Source of the DNA: Mastigias papua
Lineage: Eukaryota; Cnidaria; Scyphozoa; Rhizostomeae; Mastigiidae
Direction: 5' to 3'
Assembly: GCA_964019165.1 (NCBI GenBank)
Contig: OZ025268.1
Location: 11,046,359 to 11,110,358 of the forward strand
DNA: 64,000 nt
Positions 50,823-62,613 of the stretch are shown here, piece after piece (position 1 is the first letter of the stretch; each line of letters opens with the position of its first letter). The translations under genes and the position numbers were made by a program. The notes under the pieces are model-generated. The model had not been told where the DNA came from. It ran no database searches and saw only the letters and a list, made by a program, of their open reading frames with translations.

Positions 50823-51993
50823 GTATGTTATGGTTTTTTATTGCTTTTCAACTGGCAGAATTGTCAAAAAGTGCAATAACTTTTTGCCTTTATCAGGGTT
50901 CCCATAAAAATCTAAGATCATTGCGGTGTCAACATATTGAGGAATACAACTTTATCAAGCGTCTAGTAGTTATTGCTGGACAGTCTCTCGGTATGTTCAG
51001 TAAGTTTTACATTCTCAATTGCATGGCTAGTCTCTAAACTACTTTACTTGAACTTACCCAAAAAATGCTCTTGCTTTCTTATAATGCCTTGAAATTTGAG
51101 CTGTTAACTTCAAACTAACACACATATCTGCTGGAGTCCTGCAAATTGCTGGATGTTTTCGCATTTGTCTCCGGTGGTAATGCAATTTACTGATTTTGGC
51201 GTATAGTTTCAGATCTAATTGTGATTTGCCACCTTTCCCCTGCTTCCCTCAGTTGGAATAATTCTTAATCTTATTGGATTGAGGCCCTTAAACCTTACCA
51301 AAATTTTAGCTCAAAATAGCCTCTTCATCACAGGATAATTGTACTCTTACAAGCCATGCTTACACCTGACAGTTTACTCGTGTCCACTAGATAACGTGGA
51401 TCATTCATTTGTACAATGGACTGATTGTCTCAAAATTTCGTTAAGCCTACATGTTTGGTGGCTCATGTACATGGAGTTTTGAGAAGTCTCAGGCACGGCG
51501 TCAGCTCCCCCCCCCCACTTTTTGTCAGGTGGCGATTTTTCTATCCTCTATCAGGCAATGTTATTGTTTGTAGCTTCCCATTTTTTATATGAGGTGCCCA
51601 CATTTTTTATTTGGCGGCGCAGTGCCTGAGTCAAGGCATTCGGTAGTTCGGAGCTTTATTACACAGATTCTGCTCCAACCGTTTGTGCTGACCGCATGCG
51701 TTTCAAAGGTTCTATTTATGTTATGAGTCGTATCGATGAGGTATTGTCAAGCTTTCTCTTGTCACTCAAAATATTCTCTCTGCACTGTCTTCAAAACTCT
51801 TTATATTCAAAGTGTCCATGTGACTTACTGTCGTGCGTGAGAAAACTGCCCTTCAAATTACACTTCTACTACTCCTCTAATTTGTAATGAAATTGCTCAT
51901 ATTTATGTATGAGGGATTGCATCCTGTGTGTAGGTATATCTTACTTTCTACGTTATATAACAGTCCCGGCAGGGATGTGTAGATACTATTAGA
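50823..51993. other. 3' flank of the 50594 exon, no further exon recognised
   Basis: I looked for a phase-2 continuation of the TSR protein and found none that is convincing. A C homopolymer lies near 51508-51519. Confidence 0.4.
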
Positions 51994-52456
51994 GACCTCG
52001 TGCACACGAGAGCTGATCCGTTTGGCTCCGTTCCCATACTGGTGCGGATAGGCCTTGCGATCCAATGTGGCTCCACTTTCCGCACTAATTAGGATCTGGT
52101 AGTATAGCCACGCTAGTGTGGATCAGATCCATATAGCTCTCGTGTGACCACGTGGACCCAGTCTAAAACAGTATGGGTATGAAATGAGACTTGTTCTCAA
52201 TAAGTACATGGCTTTAAATTACTTATATTTTCCGCTCCATTTCTAAATCAGTATCAATGCAAAATCAACCAGTGAAGAAGAGAAGGATGTGTTCTTTTAT
52301 AGCTGGGAATAGCTGTATCTTGGTTTATACGAGCGCATGTACACTATTCGTATTAGTACCCTCTAGGATCGGATCCATGTTATGGTACTGCAGCTGTTTG
52401 CATCCGATCCAAAGAGAACGGTGTCCTAACGGACACGCTCTCGTGTGCCCGAGGTC
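51994..52456. mobile_element. MITE with GACCTCG(T/G)GCACACGAGAGC ends
   Basis: Left GACCTCGTGCACACGAGAGC and the inverse of the right end (GACCTCGGGCACACGAGAGC) match at 19 of 20 positions, and both ends are flanked by AGA, a possible 3-bp target duplication. Inside, GATCCG/CGGATC words repeat in both orientations. It is 463 bases and non-coding. Confidence 0.82.
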
Positions 52457-52459
52457 AGA

Positions 52460-53179
52460 GCCATGTCTTTTTGAAGTGGTTAGAGCTGTTTCTTGAGAAG
52501 AATACGGTTGGAAAAGTGGAGATGCTTTACCCAATAAGATCTGGTGCTCGGCCCACAGATTTAGCACGTGCGTGTTCAGTATCTACTCTGCAAAATCGCA
52601 TCAAAGTTCCTTGAGACCATATGTAAATACGCAAGTTATACTTTCAACATGTCTATCACAGTTGCTATGAGAAAGTTTCTAGGATAAATAATACGATTCC
52701 TGTAGGAAAGAAACGTTGCACTCACTCTATGCCTGAATGATGACTTTCGAATGTCAGCAGCGCTTTTATCACATGTTGTCATGCAAACTTTTCCGTTGAA
52801 GTTGTACCAATCGTAACTACCGTGTGCCTGAAAGCTATGGAACTCAAAATGAAGGAATCTCAAATCGATAGTCAATCAACAAGCAAACGCCTGAAATCTG
52901 ATTTAGACCGTCTAACTCACGTTAGGTCAGTTGGCTGATTGATCGCTATCATTGATTTGATGATTCACCCCCTTCTTCAACAGTATGACACACAGTCTAC
53001 TTATTAACGACTATATTGTATTGTGTTATGTGATATCTGAATTTTACGTGTGCCTGATTTTGTTACATTGAAAAATTTGATATGCCCTGTGCATTATAGT
53101 GCGGTTAAGATCTCTTCATATAATATTAACTCTCCAATCTGAGGAAGCTGATTGCCTAGCCGCAAGGAACTGCAGCGTG
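52460..53179. other. Upstream region of TSR member C
   Basis: No element was recognised. The member C frame is open from 53099 but the first ATG in frame is at 53180. Confidence 0.4.
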
Positions 53180-53610
53180 ATGGGGCATTGGGTCTTACAG
53201 CTTAGCATTTTTGTATTACTTGGTTTTCTAATCGATGAAAATCAAGGCTGGTGGGATTCGAGACGCAGGAGAAGACGCTGTTCTCCCTCCGATTGCACTC
53301 TATCCAATTGGTCATCTTGGGGGACTTGTTCGCATACATGTGGTAATGGCGGCAAGCAAGAGAGGTATCGAAGTATTATAAAACGACAGTCATGCGGAGG
53401 ACGATGTTTTAGATTCCGTCAGACAAGACCATGTAATAATATTTGTTGTCCCATTAACTGTGTGTATTCTTGGACCAGCTGGGGACCTTGTTATGGAGTT
53501 TGTGGAACGGGTTCGAGGAGCCGCAATTTTACGGTGATACGCAGGGAGAGCTGCGGTGGCCTGTCTTGTCCTGTAAATCAAACAGAGGTACAAACCTGTG
53601 TTCTTGCAAG
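53180..53610 (+). CDS. TSR family member C (secreted, polyarginine + two TSRs), 5' part
   Basis: ATG 53180 opens a 143-codon exon. Signal peptide MGHWVLQLSIFVLLGFLIDE, ending NQG; then WWDS and six arginines; TSR1 (CSPSDCTLSNWSSWGTC, CSHTCG, SCGGRC, TRPC); the linker CCPINC; TSR2 (SWTSWGPC, CYGVCGTGSRSRN, SCGGLSC, VQTC). Potential N-glycosylation sites are NFT and NQT in TSR2. Both TSRs are in one exon: the intron found in members A and B between the Arg and SCGG of TSR1 is absent. It ends VLA with two bases of the next codon at AAG/GTACTT (phase 2). If the donor is not used the frame runs on to a hydrophobic tail that stops near 53761, an alternative C-terminus. Confidence 0.85.
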
Positions 53611-56100
53611 GTACTTATTAGCTTTCATATCCTTTCATTATGTGCTTTTTGCAACTGGGTATTGGCATATTTCCGTACTGTTTTTGACTCAGACCTTTTA
53701 TGCTGTAATTTCGTTTCGTGGACATGTTTATGCTGTAATAAGTTTTCCAAAAACCCCTTGAAATTAACCATAACTAAAAGATTGTCTTCATTGCAATAAT
53801 GAATTACTAGGAAACAAGACTGCTTCAAAAGGAGTAAATATTTCTTCACCTGGGGAAGGCATTAGAATAAATGCCTGCGGTTGAAAAAACCCATTCAAAA
53901 GTCTCAGTTGTGCCACAGATTGTTTTATGGGAAAGGTGCAGCCTACTGCGAAGGAGAAAGGGGAACTGATCAATTTCAATGCATTCTAATCTCTTATTGT
54001 TATATTTTATCTTAGCTGAATTCGGCTTCATTGAAATTGACAATATCTTTGCTGACGTGAACTAGGGATTCTTTAAGTTCTTGGTACATAATAGGGCTGT
54101 TGTTTTAAGGAGCTTCTGTCTGTGAAGTAATTGTGGCATCCCCGTATGAACAGTTCAGGTAAATGGCACCAGCACCTTATTACCGTATGGAAATCAGGCT
54201 TGAAAAATCACATTTTTGAGACAATTTGCTCTTTTGAATGGCTGTAGGCAAGGGCTGTCACCGTCGAACTTCCTTTAGTAACTACATGATTCCTTGACAG
54301 CCATCATACTGTACTCTTCTTTCCCTTTGTATAGTAGAGTTGTTGGGATAGATAATTCATTATGTTTTACACCTTATTTGCTGGCCTATTCTCGATTCGT
54401 TTGTGTTGCTGCTTTCTCTTGGTCTGCTCCAGACAATGTCCATCCCCACAGGTCATGCTCTTTTCATTGCACTCAATGTCAGCTGACAAGTGCTAGGGAC
54501 CAACTGACTGGTTGGGCAAATCGGACATGGACCAAGAGAACGACTATTTGAGGAGTCCTGCTCTATTCTTCAGCTGTACGACAGATTTTTTGTTATTATG
54601 ATCAGTGATAAATGAGATTTCCATCAATGCTGGTGTTGGGCTTTGGCGTAAAATGTTCCCTACTATAACAAAATGTCCATTTATGTTAGTGTTGGACAGT
54701 CGTAGGAAGTTACATGTTTGAAATAGTATATAGTTTGGTTATCAATAGTTATGGACATTGGCTGGAGCTTATGTTTTACATATTTTTGTATGTGATGCAA
54801 TAGAAAGCAACAACAAAAGAAAGTACAACCACAGGTTTTTTATAAGGAGCCACGTTATATAGAATCGATATGTAGAATGCCGAAATATTTAAAGAACTTA
54901 TACTATAAATGGAAAATTCCCTAAGAAACTTTTCAGTTTGAATAATTTTTATAACAGCAAACAATTAAGAATTAGGAAGCTGGTTCCATTCATCTGCACC
55001 CAAAATCCGCACAGATTGTTCGTTGTGTTTGTGTTAAGGCCTTCATTTTTGATTGATCTTACGCTGCAGCCAAAATTAAAGACAACATTCAAGCTTTCAC
55101 TGTTTTCCTTGTGTATGTACCATTTTTGTGGCTCTAAATATGCGCTTAAAATTAAGGAACTGTTAAACAACTTTTAGTGCTTCAGTTTAATCATGGGAGG
55201 CCCAAAAATAAGGAAGTTTGGAACTAGGCCTTGAGCTAAGTTCCTTACGAAAAGCGTGTATTTACTGTGTCTATCAAGGCAGGAATGGTAATAGGTCATC
55301 GAAGCCCCGATAATAGCAGGCACTTGCATTTCAAGCATTGTACTAGTGTAGAAGACAAATAAATCAAAGTAAACGTAACTTTAAGTTATGACTCGCATTT
55401 GATGTCTAGCAATGATGTATATATGAATAAGAAAGTTAAAAGTTAAACTTTAGGATATAGCAAGTGTGAGGCACTTTCTCTCGTACCCACACTGTGAAGA
55501 TATCACATATCATCAAATGCGAGACAGAACTTCTCTACAGAAAACGCCATACAAAGATGGGGGAGGGTGCTGCTTTTTTTAAATTGGAGGCACGTACCAG
55601 ACATACCGATACCGAAATCCACCCCAAGGTGCATCTGCCGTGGGTACCCTTAACATTAGAGGGAGCTCCAAAGCAATTACATCACGAGTAGAGGATTCGG
55701 TCCAAACAAACGTGCCTCAGTAGAATCTCTTTGTTGCCTTAAGAAAGTTGATTGTTGCTTCCATTATCATTCTATTTGCTACTAGCGTCAGACCTGGATT
55801 ACCAAGGAGAATTAAGTCACACGAGGACTGTGTGCCCAACCCTGCTGTATCTAACCAAGGAATATAAAATGAGTTGCCAAGGAGATCTCTTCGTGCTCTT
55901 TGAAAGATAGAGCAGTAGAGCAGTGCAGGAAGAAATATTCACTTACTTCATTAGCAATACCTCACAGACAGGCGTAGTCTAGAGGGTAAAAGTTATGCCT
56001 GAATCTGTGTAAATTTAGACTACTGTAAGATAGCTGCAATTTCTTTAGGTGCCTAGCACTGACAGGATTATTTATACCATCAATTTAATTCTCTTTGGGT
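53611..56100. other. 3' region of TSR member C
   Basis: No convincing phase-2 third exon was found. No mobile element was recognised apart from weak repeats. Confidence 0.4.
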
Positions 56101-56119
56101 CTTCTCATTGCTAGTAGCC

Positions 56120-57560
56120 TATGCTCAAATTCAGAAATCGAAGTCGAGGTTCTTACTTTTTTCCAGCAAGTTCCACTCAAAAGGTGCATTATGAAAATAA
56201 GTATCATAGAGTCTATCAGTTCTTCCAAGCTGTTGGTCATAATTTCTCACAATACGAAGATTGTAGCTAAAATCACGCTCTGAGGGATCTAATAAAACAA
56301 ATAATAAGGGTATTGGGGTTTTATTAACTTTTAGAAATGGCACAGTCGTCTGTACCATCTTCTATTATACAAGCACTCCAGGTCGTGTTCTTTAGAAGTG
56401 TTCTCTGCTTGTTCCTTTTCATGCACAAGTCACAGCTAGAGCTGCAGAATAATGAGCCCTTGCAAGTCTCTGCGTAAAATTTAGATGAATCTGGGGATCA
56501 TATTTATGATAAATGATATCTCCCTAATTAAGGTGCAGCTTTACACAAATCTTATATATTTTGATCTAAAACATCTCACGAAACTGGTTACCCCAATAGT
56601 CACGCCTTGCTTTCTGTATATCTTCGTTAATGTGAATTTGAAAGTTAAGTTTTGATTCAAGGATCATAGCAAGATGCTTGTGCTCGTTCTTTTTCGCCAC
56701 TTCATCATTGCCAAAAGACAAAGGGGATGGATTGGTTTAACCCTTTTTCGTAGAGAAAATGATTTAATCAGTTTTCGTTTTCCATTGGCAGCCTCATAGT
56801 CGCATTTTCTCAAAATCCTTATTTAGTTATTCTGCAGTTTTAGACTCATCACAGACAGCTGAGAAAAGCGATGCTTCATCAGAAAAAAGCGCTTCTTACG
56901 TTCTCAGCAAGATCATTAATGTACATAACGAAAAGAAGCGACTCCAGAACTGATCCCAGGGACGGGGGACTCCCACAGATAAGTTCACCCATTCAGAATT
57001 TTTGCTGTTCTGTAAAACGCTTTGTTTGTGGCTAGAGAGGCAATTTCTAATTAATTTGAGAAGATTTCTGGAAAAACTGTTACATTCAAGTTTGTATAGC
57101 AATCCCTTGTATCATGATTTGTCAAAGGATGTAGAGAAATGTGAGAATCCAGCACGTGTTCCCCTGCTAGGAGTTTCTTCAAAACGAGATTACATTTTGT
57201 GAGATATAAATAGTAACTGATTTATTGTTCAGTGAAACCATTGGTGAGCAGATATATGCATATTAGCCTATTAGCTCGATGGTGATTGTAAATGGAATCA
57301 AACAGTACGTTTTCAAGCTATTTCCCAGAAACAGGAAGGAAATAGATTGGACGACAGTTATTTCTGTTTTTTTCTACAACCCCTCTTATGAACGTAGATA
57401 ATGTTGGTCTTTTTCCAGTCTGAAGGATACAGACCTGTCATGAGATACTCCTCAAAAATCATGTAGAGGATTTGCATATTGTTGGTGTTGGGGTTACTTT
57501 GGAATATAAGTGCGAATTGAAGCATTTTTGCGAGGAAATGGATAGTAAAATGCGATATTT
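56120..57560 (-). mobile_element. LINE reverse transcriptase remnant
   Basis: On the minus strand from about 57100: KLECNSFSRNLLKLIRNCLS and SVLQNSKNSEWVNLSVGVP (RT motif B side, frame shifting after GVP), a decayed active-site line DEASLFSAVCDES near 56860, EHKHLAMILESKLNFQIHIN near 56660, and the C-terminal LGRTDRLYDTYFHNAPFEWN near 56190. Order and spacing match a non-LTR element of a different subtype from the one at 33.7-35.3 kb. Stops throughout. Confidence 0.85.
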
Positions 57561-57599
57561 TGATATCATATTTACAGCTGTCATGCCTTGTGAAATTAT

Positions 57600-58411
57600 T
57601 TCATAGTGTGAAGTGTCGGATAGTGACCAGAAGTTGCGCAGCAGTGCCACCGCCAGCAATAGTTGCGGTTTTTAAAAGAAGACCAAAGGAAAAATGCCCC
57701 CCTGAAGTAGACTAGTCGACATATTGGCATAAAATGGGACGACTCTCGGAACTACAATATAGATATTCACCAAAAGCTGCTTTACATAAAGCGGAAAATT
57801 TAGCACCGATGCCCGTGCCCCACAAAGATCTGCAAATGCCCGCCGCTTGCATGGAATGTTTATTACCCAATTACGTTTAAAGCATGGATGAAGGATTCTA
57901 GCAAATTGAACAACTGATATGCTTTCTTAACATAAACTCCTTCCTCTTCAGGAAGTGTCACTGAGATTCTTAACTAGATTCCAGGCTCCTTTCTAGTTCA
58001 CTCTCTCTTTCCATTTGCATATCAGAATCTAACAACTTGGGCTTGCTATCTGATTTTGCATTGGCGGGGTGCTGGCCCTTACTTGCTCCTTATCCTGGTG
58101 ATAACACTGGGCAGAGGTCCATGACCAGATGGGCATTTAGATTCGTTTGTTAGGGAGAGCAATGTATAGGAATGGCCACCTGCTTTCTGCAGTAAACAGA
58201 ATATTTCTGTTCTTTCATGGGCTTTTGGCATTTGTATAATGGAATGTCCAGCATAAAAGGATTTAGTTCCTAGAACTAGATTGAAACTGCTTTGCTCGCA
58301 TCCAATCATCCTTAAAAGAAACAATGGTCTTCACTTTCTTGGGTTGGTCCCGTTTCCTTTTCCATAATTATCAAGTCAGAAAGGAGTATTCCCATTTGGA
58401 GTGCTGTCTGT
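57600..58411. other. Upstream region of TSR member D
   Basis: Nothing recognised. An alternative in-frame ATG at 58412 precedes the preferred start. Confidence 0.35.
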
Positions 58412-58444
58412 ATGCACAGCGGACGGGTATCAATTGGGCTCAAG

Positions 58445-58872
58445 ATGAAATGTAGAACATTACTCTTTGTACTGGGAATTCTTTTTGGCTTCGTTTTTGA
58501 TGAAACATCTGGCTGGTGGTTCGTTAGGAGAAGGCGACGAAGGTGTTATGCCTCCAATTGCCGAGTTTCGGGTTGGTCATGGTGGACTGGGTGTACACAA
58601 TCGTGTGGGTCGTACGGTGTACAAAGCAGAGACCGCTATGTGACAGCACAGGCGAGTTGTGGCGGAGGGTGCTGGCATTTATCTGAAAGTAGAAGTTGTA
58701 ACAGAGTTTGCTGTCCCGTGAACTGCGCTTGGTCATGGGGGAACTGGGGTGCATGTAAGGGATGTGATATTGGAAATCGAACAAGGATTGTAGTTGTATC
58801 AATGAATCCATCTTGCGGTGGAGTACCATGTCCTTCAGTTAAGAATGAAAGTCAGCCTTGCAACACAACGAG
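58445..58872 (+). CDS. TSR family member D (secreted, polyarginine + two TSRs), 5' part
   Basis: I chose the ATG at 58445 because it gives a standard signal peptide (MKCRTLLFVLGILFGFVFDE, ending TSG); the ATG at 58412 would add 11 polar residues. Then WWFV, six arginines from AGG, AGA and CGA codons, TSR1 (CYASNCRVSGWSWWTGC, CTQSCG, SCGGGC, SRSC), the linker CCPVNC, and TSR2 (SWGNWGACKGC, NRT, PSCGGVPC, SQPC). Potential N-glycosylation sites are NRT, NES and NTT. TSR2 shows the CxxC spacing shared with the 50594 exon rather than the CxxxC of member C. No intron interrupts TSR1. It ends NTT plus two bases at ACGAG/GTAAGG (phase 2). A short-intron continuation from an acceptor at about 58968 would add some 16 residues before a stop, but this is uncertain. 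Confidence 0.85.
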
Positions 58873-59952
58873 GTAAGGTTTATGATTGATAACGGTGTGC
58901 TTAACATAGTGGCGAGCGTGTGTCCGTCTCTGTCCTACGTGATTTATTTCATTTTGGAATTCTCTAGGTACGCTAACCAGTTAGTTCTTAATGGTGGTTT
59001 TCACGGGACCGTGTAGCAGATTTACATCGAAAACTGTGAAAGAGCCATTAATTACGAACCGATTTGAAGTTTGTAAAGAGGATCTTAAAAAAACTATCAA
59101 AAAGGGAGCTTGTTTGGTCTCGCGAGTATGATCTTTCCGTATTTTAGCTCGATGGAATGCAAATGATCTCTGTTCATAGCTGGCTTTGATGAGGTGGGCT
59201 AGTAATCCACTTTCAGCTATATTCAAACGTCAAAATGTATAAAAGGCCATGTGAACATAGATGTCATATTGAGTATAAAGCTGTGGACGAATTCGTTTGA
59301 GAAATAATCATGTATAGTAATGGTTATTAACTTGAATGCACCCCTTTTCTCATAATACAAAAGTCTTTTTTTTTTTTTTTTTTTTTTTTTTTATATATCA
59401 AAGAATAATCTACAACTACAACTTAATCTACAAATACAAGTTATATACTACGGGTGAATATCAAATACAAATTCTTAAAAACATAGCATTAGACACAACC
59501 TCACCCTTTTGGAATACAATTTACATAACGATACCACATAAGGTGTGATCTAGCACATCTCTTCTGCAGCCAACATAAACAATGAACAATACAAGACAGA
59601 CATATAACTAACAGTGCCCTTCCTACTCCAATAGGGGTCTCGCATGCAAGACACGCCATTTGAAAAATTTAAATCCCTAGACGCTCCATATACTCCATAC
59701 AAAAGTCTTTTTCAGATCAAACAAGCTAACTCTGGTGTGAAAAGGCTAAAACTTGGCATATCAAACTTAAAAGTGTGTGCCCGGATTTCTCAGACTGTTT
59801 AAGCTAAGTTGTATTATGCCTTTCTGATTAGTGTATGAAGGTGGATAGGGATAAGAGCTGTTGCTTGCAAATTCGACGTGAATGTATATACCTGATATCT
59901 TATATAGATATAAGAATATAACTATAGATGTGAAGATATATATGTATATATA
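58873..59952. other. 3' region of TSR member D
   Basis: No convincing further exon. It contains a 27-base poly-T at 59366-59392. The word ACAAAAGTCTTTTT occurs at both about 59357 and 59699. Confidence 0.4.
59366..59392. repeat. Poly-T tract
   Basis: 27 consecutive T, possibly the tail of a minus-strand retroposed sequence. Confidence 0.9.
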
Positions 59953-59955
59953 AAT

Positions 59956-60002
59956 ACACACACATACACCCGCGCACACAAACGCGCGCGACACGCACAC
60001 AT

Positions 60003-60080
<78 letters not shown>

Positions 60081-60134
60081 GCGCACACAAGCACACACAA
60101 GCACACACAAGCACACACACACACAAGCACACAA
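59956..60134. repeat. (CA)n microsatellite with GCGC interruptions
   Basis: An imperfect CA run that includes CGCGCGCGAC and a fourfold ACACAAGC pattern at its right end (60079-60128). Confidence 0.95.
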
Positions 60135-60504
60135 TGGTGAACTGGGAAATCACAAAGCTCTCATCAATACCTTAAGTTTGTCTGACTCAATGTATCTAGA
60201 GATTCCAGAGAGGATATGAACCTTCTGTTATGTTCAAGTGTTTTCTAATGTGATAGCAAGCGGTTCTTACTCTCACTTTCATCAATGAGTTCAGATTGAA
60301 TGCTCAATGCCGCTTTTCATTGATTCTTCACGAATAAGTTACTGGCAATTGTCTTTCTTCAGTTTTATATCGTTGTTTACGAACTGGCTAGTTATGCATA
60401 TGGCATATATTTCCAGCATATTAATAATCTTGTTTAGGTTGCCATCAGTGGCAAAAGGGGTAGTGTCATCTGCAAAATTGCATACATCGATCCAATTAAC
60501 AGCC

Positions 60505-61262
60505 ACAAATGTATAATTTGTGAAAAGTCTGTTGGTACTACAGAACTTCACTATAACACGAAAAGACGGAGACATTCCTTTAGCATACTGAAAGTTTTTT
60601 TCGTCCAACACTCGTCAGAGTACGAAACGTCGAATAATGGCCGAAAAGTGAAGCGAAATATATAGCCAGATCCGGGTACACGTGATATTATGAATAATGC
60701 GTCTATTTGGCCTTATGATTGGCCAATTAGCACTTATTCACCATTGTTTACTTGAAGAGTCCAAGTGAAAAAATGAACTCTTTTTGTTTACAGAAGACTA
60801 GATTTTAAGTATTTTGGAATCGGTTTACATTAAGACTCAAAATCCAGTCTTATGTAAACCAAAAGAGTTAATTTTCTCACTTGGGCTCTTCAAGTAAGCA
60901 ATGGTGAATAGGTGCTAATTGGCCAATCATAGGGCCAAATAGACGCATTATTCGTCGTGTCACGTGTATCCGCATTGGCCATACCTTTCAGTTCACCTTT
61001 TGGTCGCAGGCACGCCTGCTCCCACCGAGGGCAGGGGGGCAAGGTTCCTATTGAGGGCACATTATAAACATTTTTGCACGAAAATAATTAAGAATAATTA
61101 AATCCTTGGAAAGGGCAGGAGGGACAGCTGCCCCCTGTCCCCCAGTGTAGGCGTCCCTGTTCGGTCGTTTTCCGACGTTTCAAACTCAGATGAATATCGG
61201 ACGAAAAAAGCTTTCAGTATGCTGAAAGAATGTTCCTGCTTTTTAATGCAATTTATCATTTA
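60505..61262. mobile_element. Palindromic (foldback) DNA element inserted in a LINE
   Basis: The outer inverted repeats include TTAGCATACTGAAAG then TTTTTTTCGTCC (60579-60606) and its inverse at about 61199-61226, with weaker similarity outward. The inner part (about 60662-60985) is a near-perfect palindrome of two arms of roughly 160 bases, for example AATAATGCGTCTATTTGGCC on the left and its inverse on the right. The outer boundary is uncertain by about 15 bases. It is itself interrupted by the element at 61007-61159. Confidence 0.8.
61007..61159. mobile_element. hAT-type MITE with 8-bp target duplication
   Basis: Ends CAGGCACGCCT and, inverted, CAGGGACGCCT form the terminal repeats. The flanking octamers are TTTGGTCG (60999-61006) and TTCGGTCG (61160-61167), 8-bp duplications with one mismatch. 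CAGGG-type ends plus 8-bp duplications are the hAT hallmark. It is 153 bases, GC-rich at both ends, and non-coding. Confidence 0.8.
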
Positions 61263-61400
61263 TGTATATATTAAAAAGAAAGGCTTCTAAGACTGAGCCT
61301 TGTGGTACACCATAGGCACTTCCTTCCAAGAGCTACAGCATTCGTTTATTTTAATCCTCTCATGTCTTCTATTGCGCTAACTGCACATCAATTGCTATGA

Positions 61401-62610
61401 TCGCATCAAGATTATCTATAGTACCCTTTTCACATTATGCTTCCTAATCCACAAACTCTATCCCACAAATCATTTTTCATTTCTAGAACTTGTTAACTAT
61501 GGAACGCTTTTCATTCGACTACCTTCCCTGGGTCCTACAACTTGACTTGTTTCAAATCTTGCTTCAAATCTAACATCAACAAACTTGATTTTAACCTCTC
61601 AGTTGGCCTAACCTTTCTTTCTTTCTTTGTTCAGAATTGTTCTAGGCCTCAAGACCTTTCCCTGACCTTACATACTAAGAATAAAGGCTGTTGACAATTC
61701 TGTAAGCAAAACTCTAGCAGAGTGTCCTTCATCTAAGGCTATTTTACAGGTTTTCATTAGAAGTATAAGTGTATGTATGGTGTATGTTAAGCCTTTCTTC
61801 GAAGACATCGCAGAAGAGATAGAAAGTGTTTTGAAAAAGTCTGAGATTTACTTGTACATGTTGGTCTTTCAAACAACTTGGATGTTGGGGGCAATGTCTA
61901 TAATTCATTTTATTGAAAGGACTGTCTTGTCTGTGTATGGCTGACACATCTGCATATTCTAGAGACGAGGAAAAGCAGCATCCATACATAATATATTACA
62001 ATTCTCCCTTAGAATACTAGTAGGATTACCTCCAAGAGCAGATGATGTTCTTTTGCATTGCGAAACTAGTATGAGAAATATACCACCAAAGAAAATTCAT
62101 CGGAAAATGAAACATGAATCTGAAATAATGAGCGTTGATAAGACACAAAGCTATTGAATCAGAAATTGATGGCAATATCCACGTTATCACACTTGAAAAT
62201 CATCGAAAGAAAAACTACTTACTAGATGCACGGAGTATTTGGGGGAAACGGTGAAACTAGTGAAGGGGGGCTTGAGGGAGTGCAGCACCCACTAACCATC
62301 AAAGTAGTTGATTTTTCGGGCAATTTTGTTTTGGCTGCTCGCATTTTAGTCGGACACTTTTGGAGATTCTCATTTAGCTTGCTATTTCATTGTTGCTTGT
62401 GCACCAGCGTACTATTAAGTTTACGTAAAAAGAACATAATTAAATGCTTCACAGTGTTTACTTTCATCTTTTTGGCCCAGTTTCATTTTTGCGGTCAAGA
62501 CATGCTTTTTCATCAAGCATGCCATTCCCTTTCGTGGGGGTATCTCTGTGTTATACCCTCCTAATGAAAACATTGAAATTCCGTCCTTGTTTTGAGGAAG
62601 ACTTTATCTT
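61401..62610. other. Spacer, possible weak LINE tail
   Basis: The plus-strand words near 61500-61690 (for example LTCFKSCFKSNINKLDFNLS) faintly resemble a LINE C-terminus but are too decayed to claim. Otherwise nothing was recognised. Confidence 0.35.
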
Positions 62611-62613
62611 TAA

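Larger units (their letters stand above)
60250..61400 (-). mobile_element. LINE reverse transcriptase remnant, split by nested insertions
   Basis: On the minus strand, SWKEVPYGVPQGSVLEAFLF then NIYIND is readable at about 61350-61265 (with one frame slip before GVPQG), and the next RT motif, DVCNFADDTTPF, resumes at about 60490, followed by NLNKIINMLE and NDIKLKKDNCQ. In an intact enzyme these two motifs lie about 15 residues apart; here about 760 bases of inverted-repeat DNA separate them. This fixes the order of events: LINE first, palindromic element second. Confidence 0.85.

Noticed and set aside
53390..53593. Minus-strand frame overlapping TSR member C
   Set aside because: It is a shadow of the plus-strand exon, which has the clear signal peptide and TSR cysteines.
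58968..59020. A possible short terminal exon of TSR member D (about 16 residues then a stop)
   Set aside because: The acceptor is reasonable but the peptide has no counterpart after members B or C, so it was mentioned only as an uncertain option.
59767..60153. Cys-Val-rich frames on the minus strand that resemble cysteine-rich peptides
   Set aside because: They are (CA)n repeat translations without a signal peptide or a conserved cysteine pattern.
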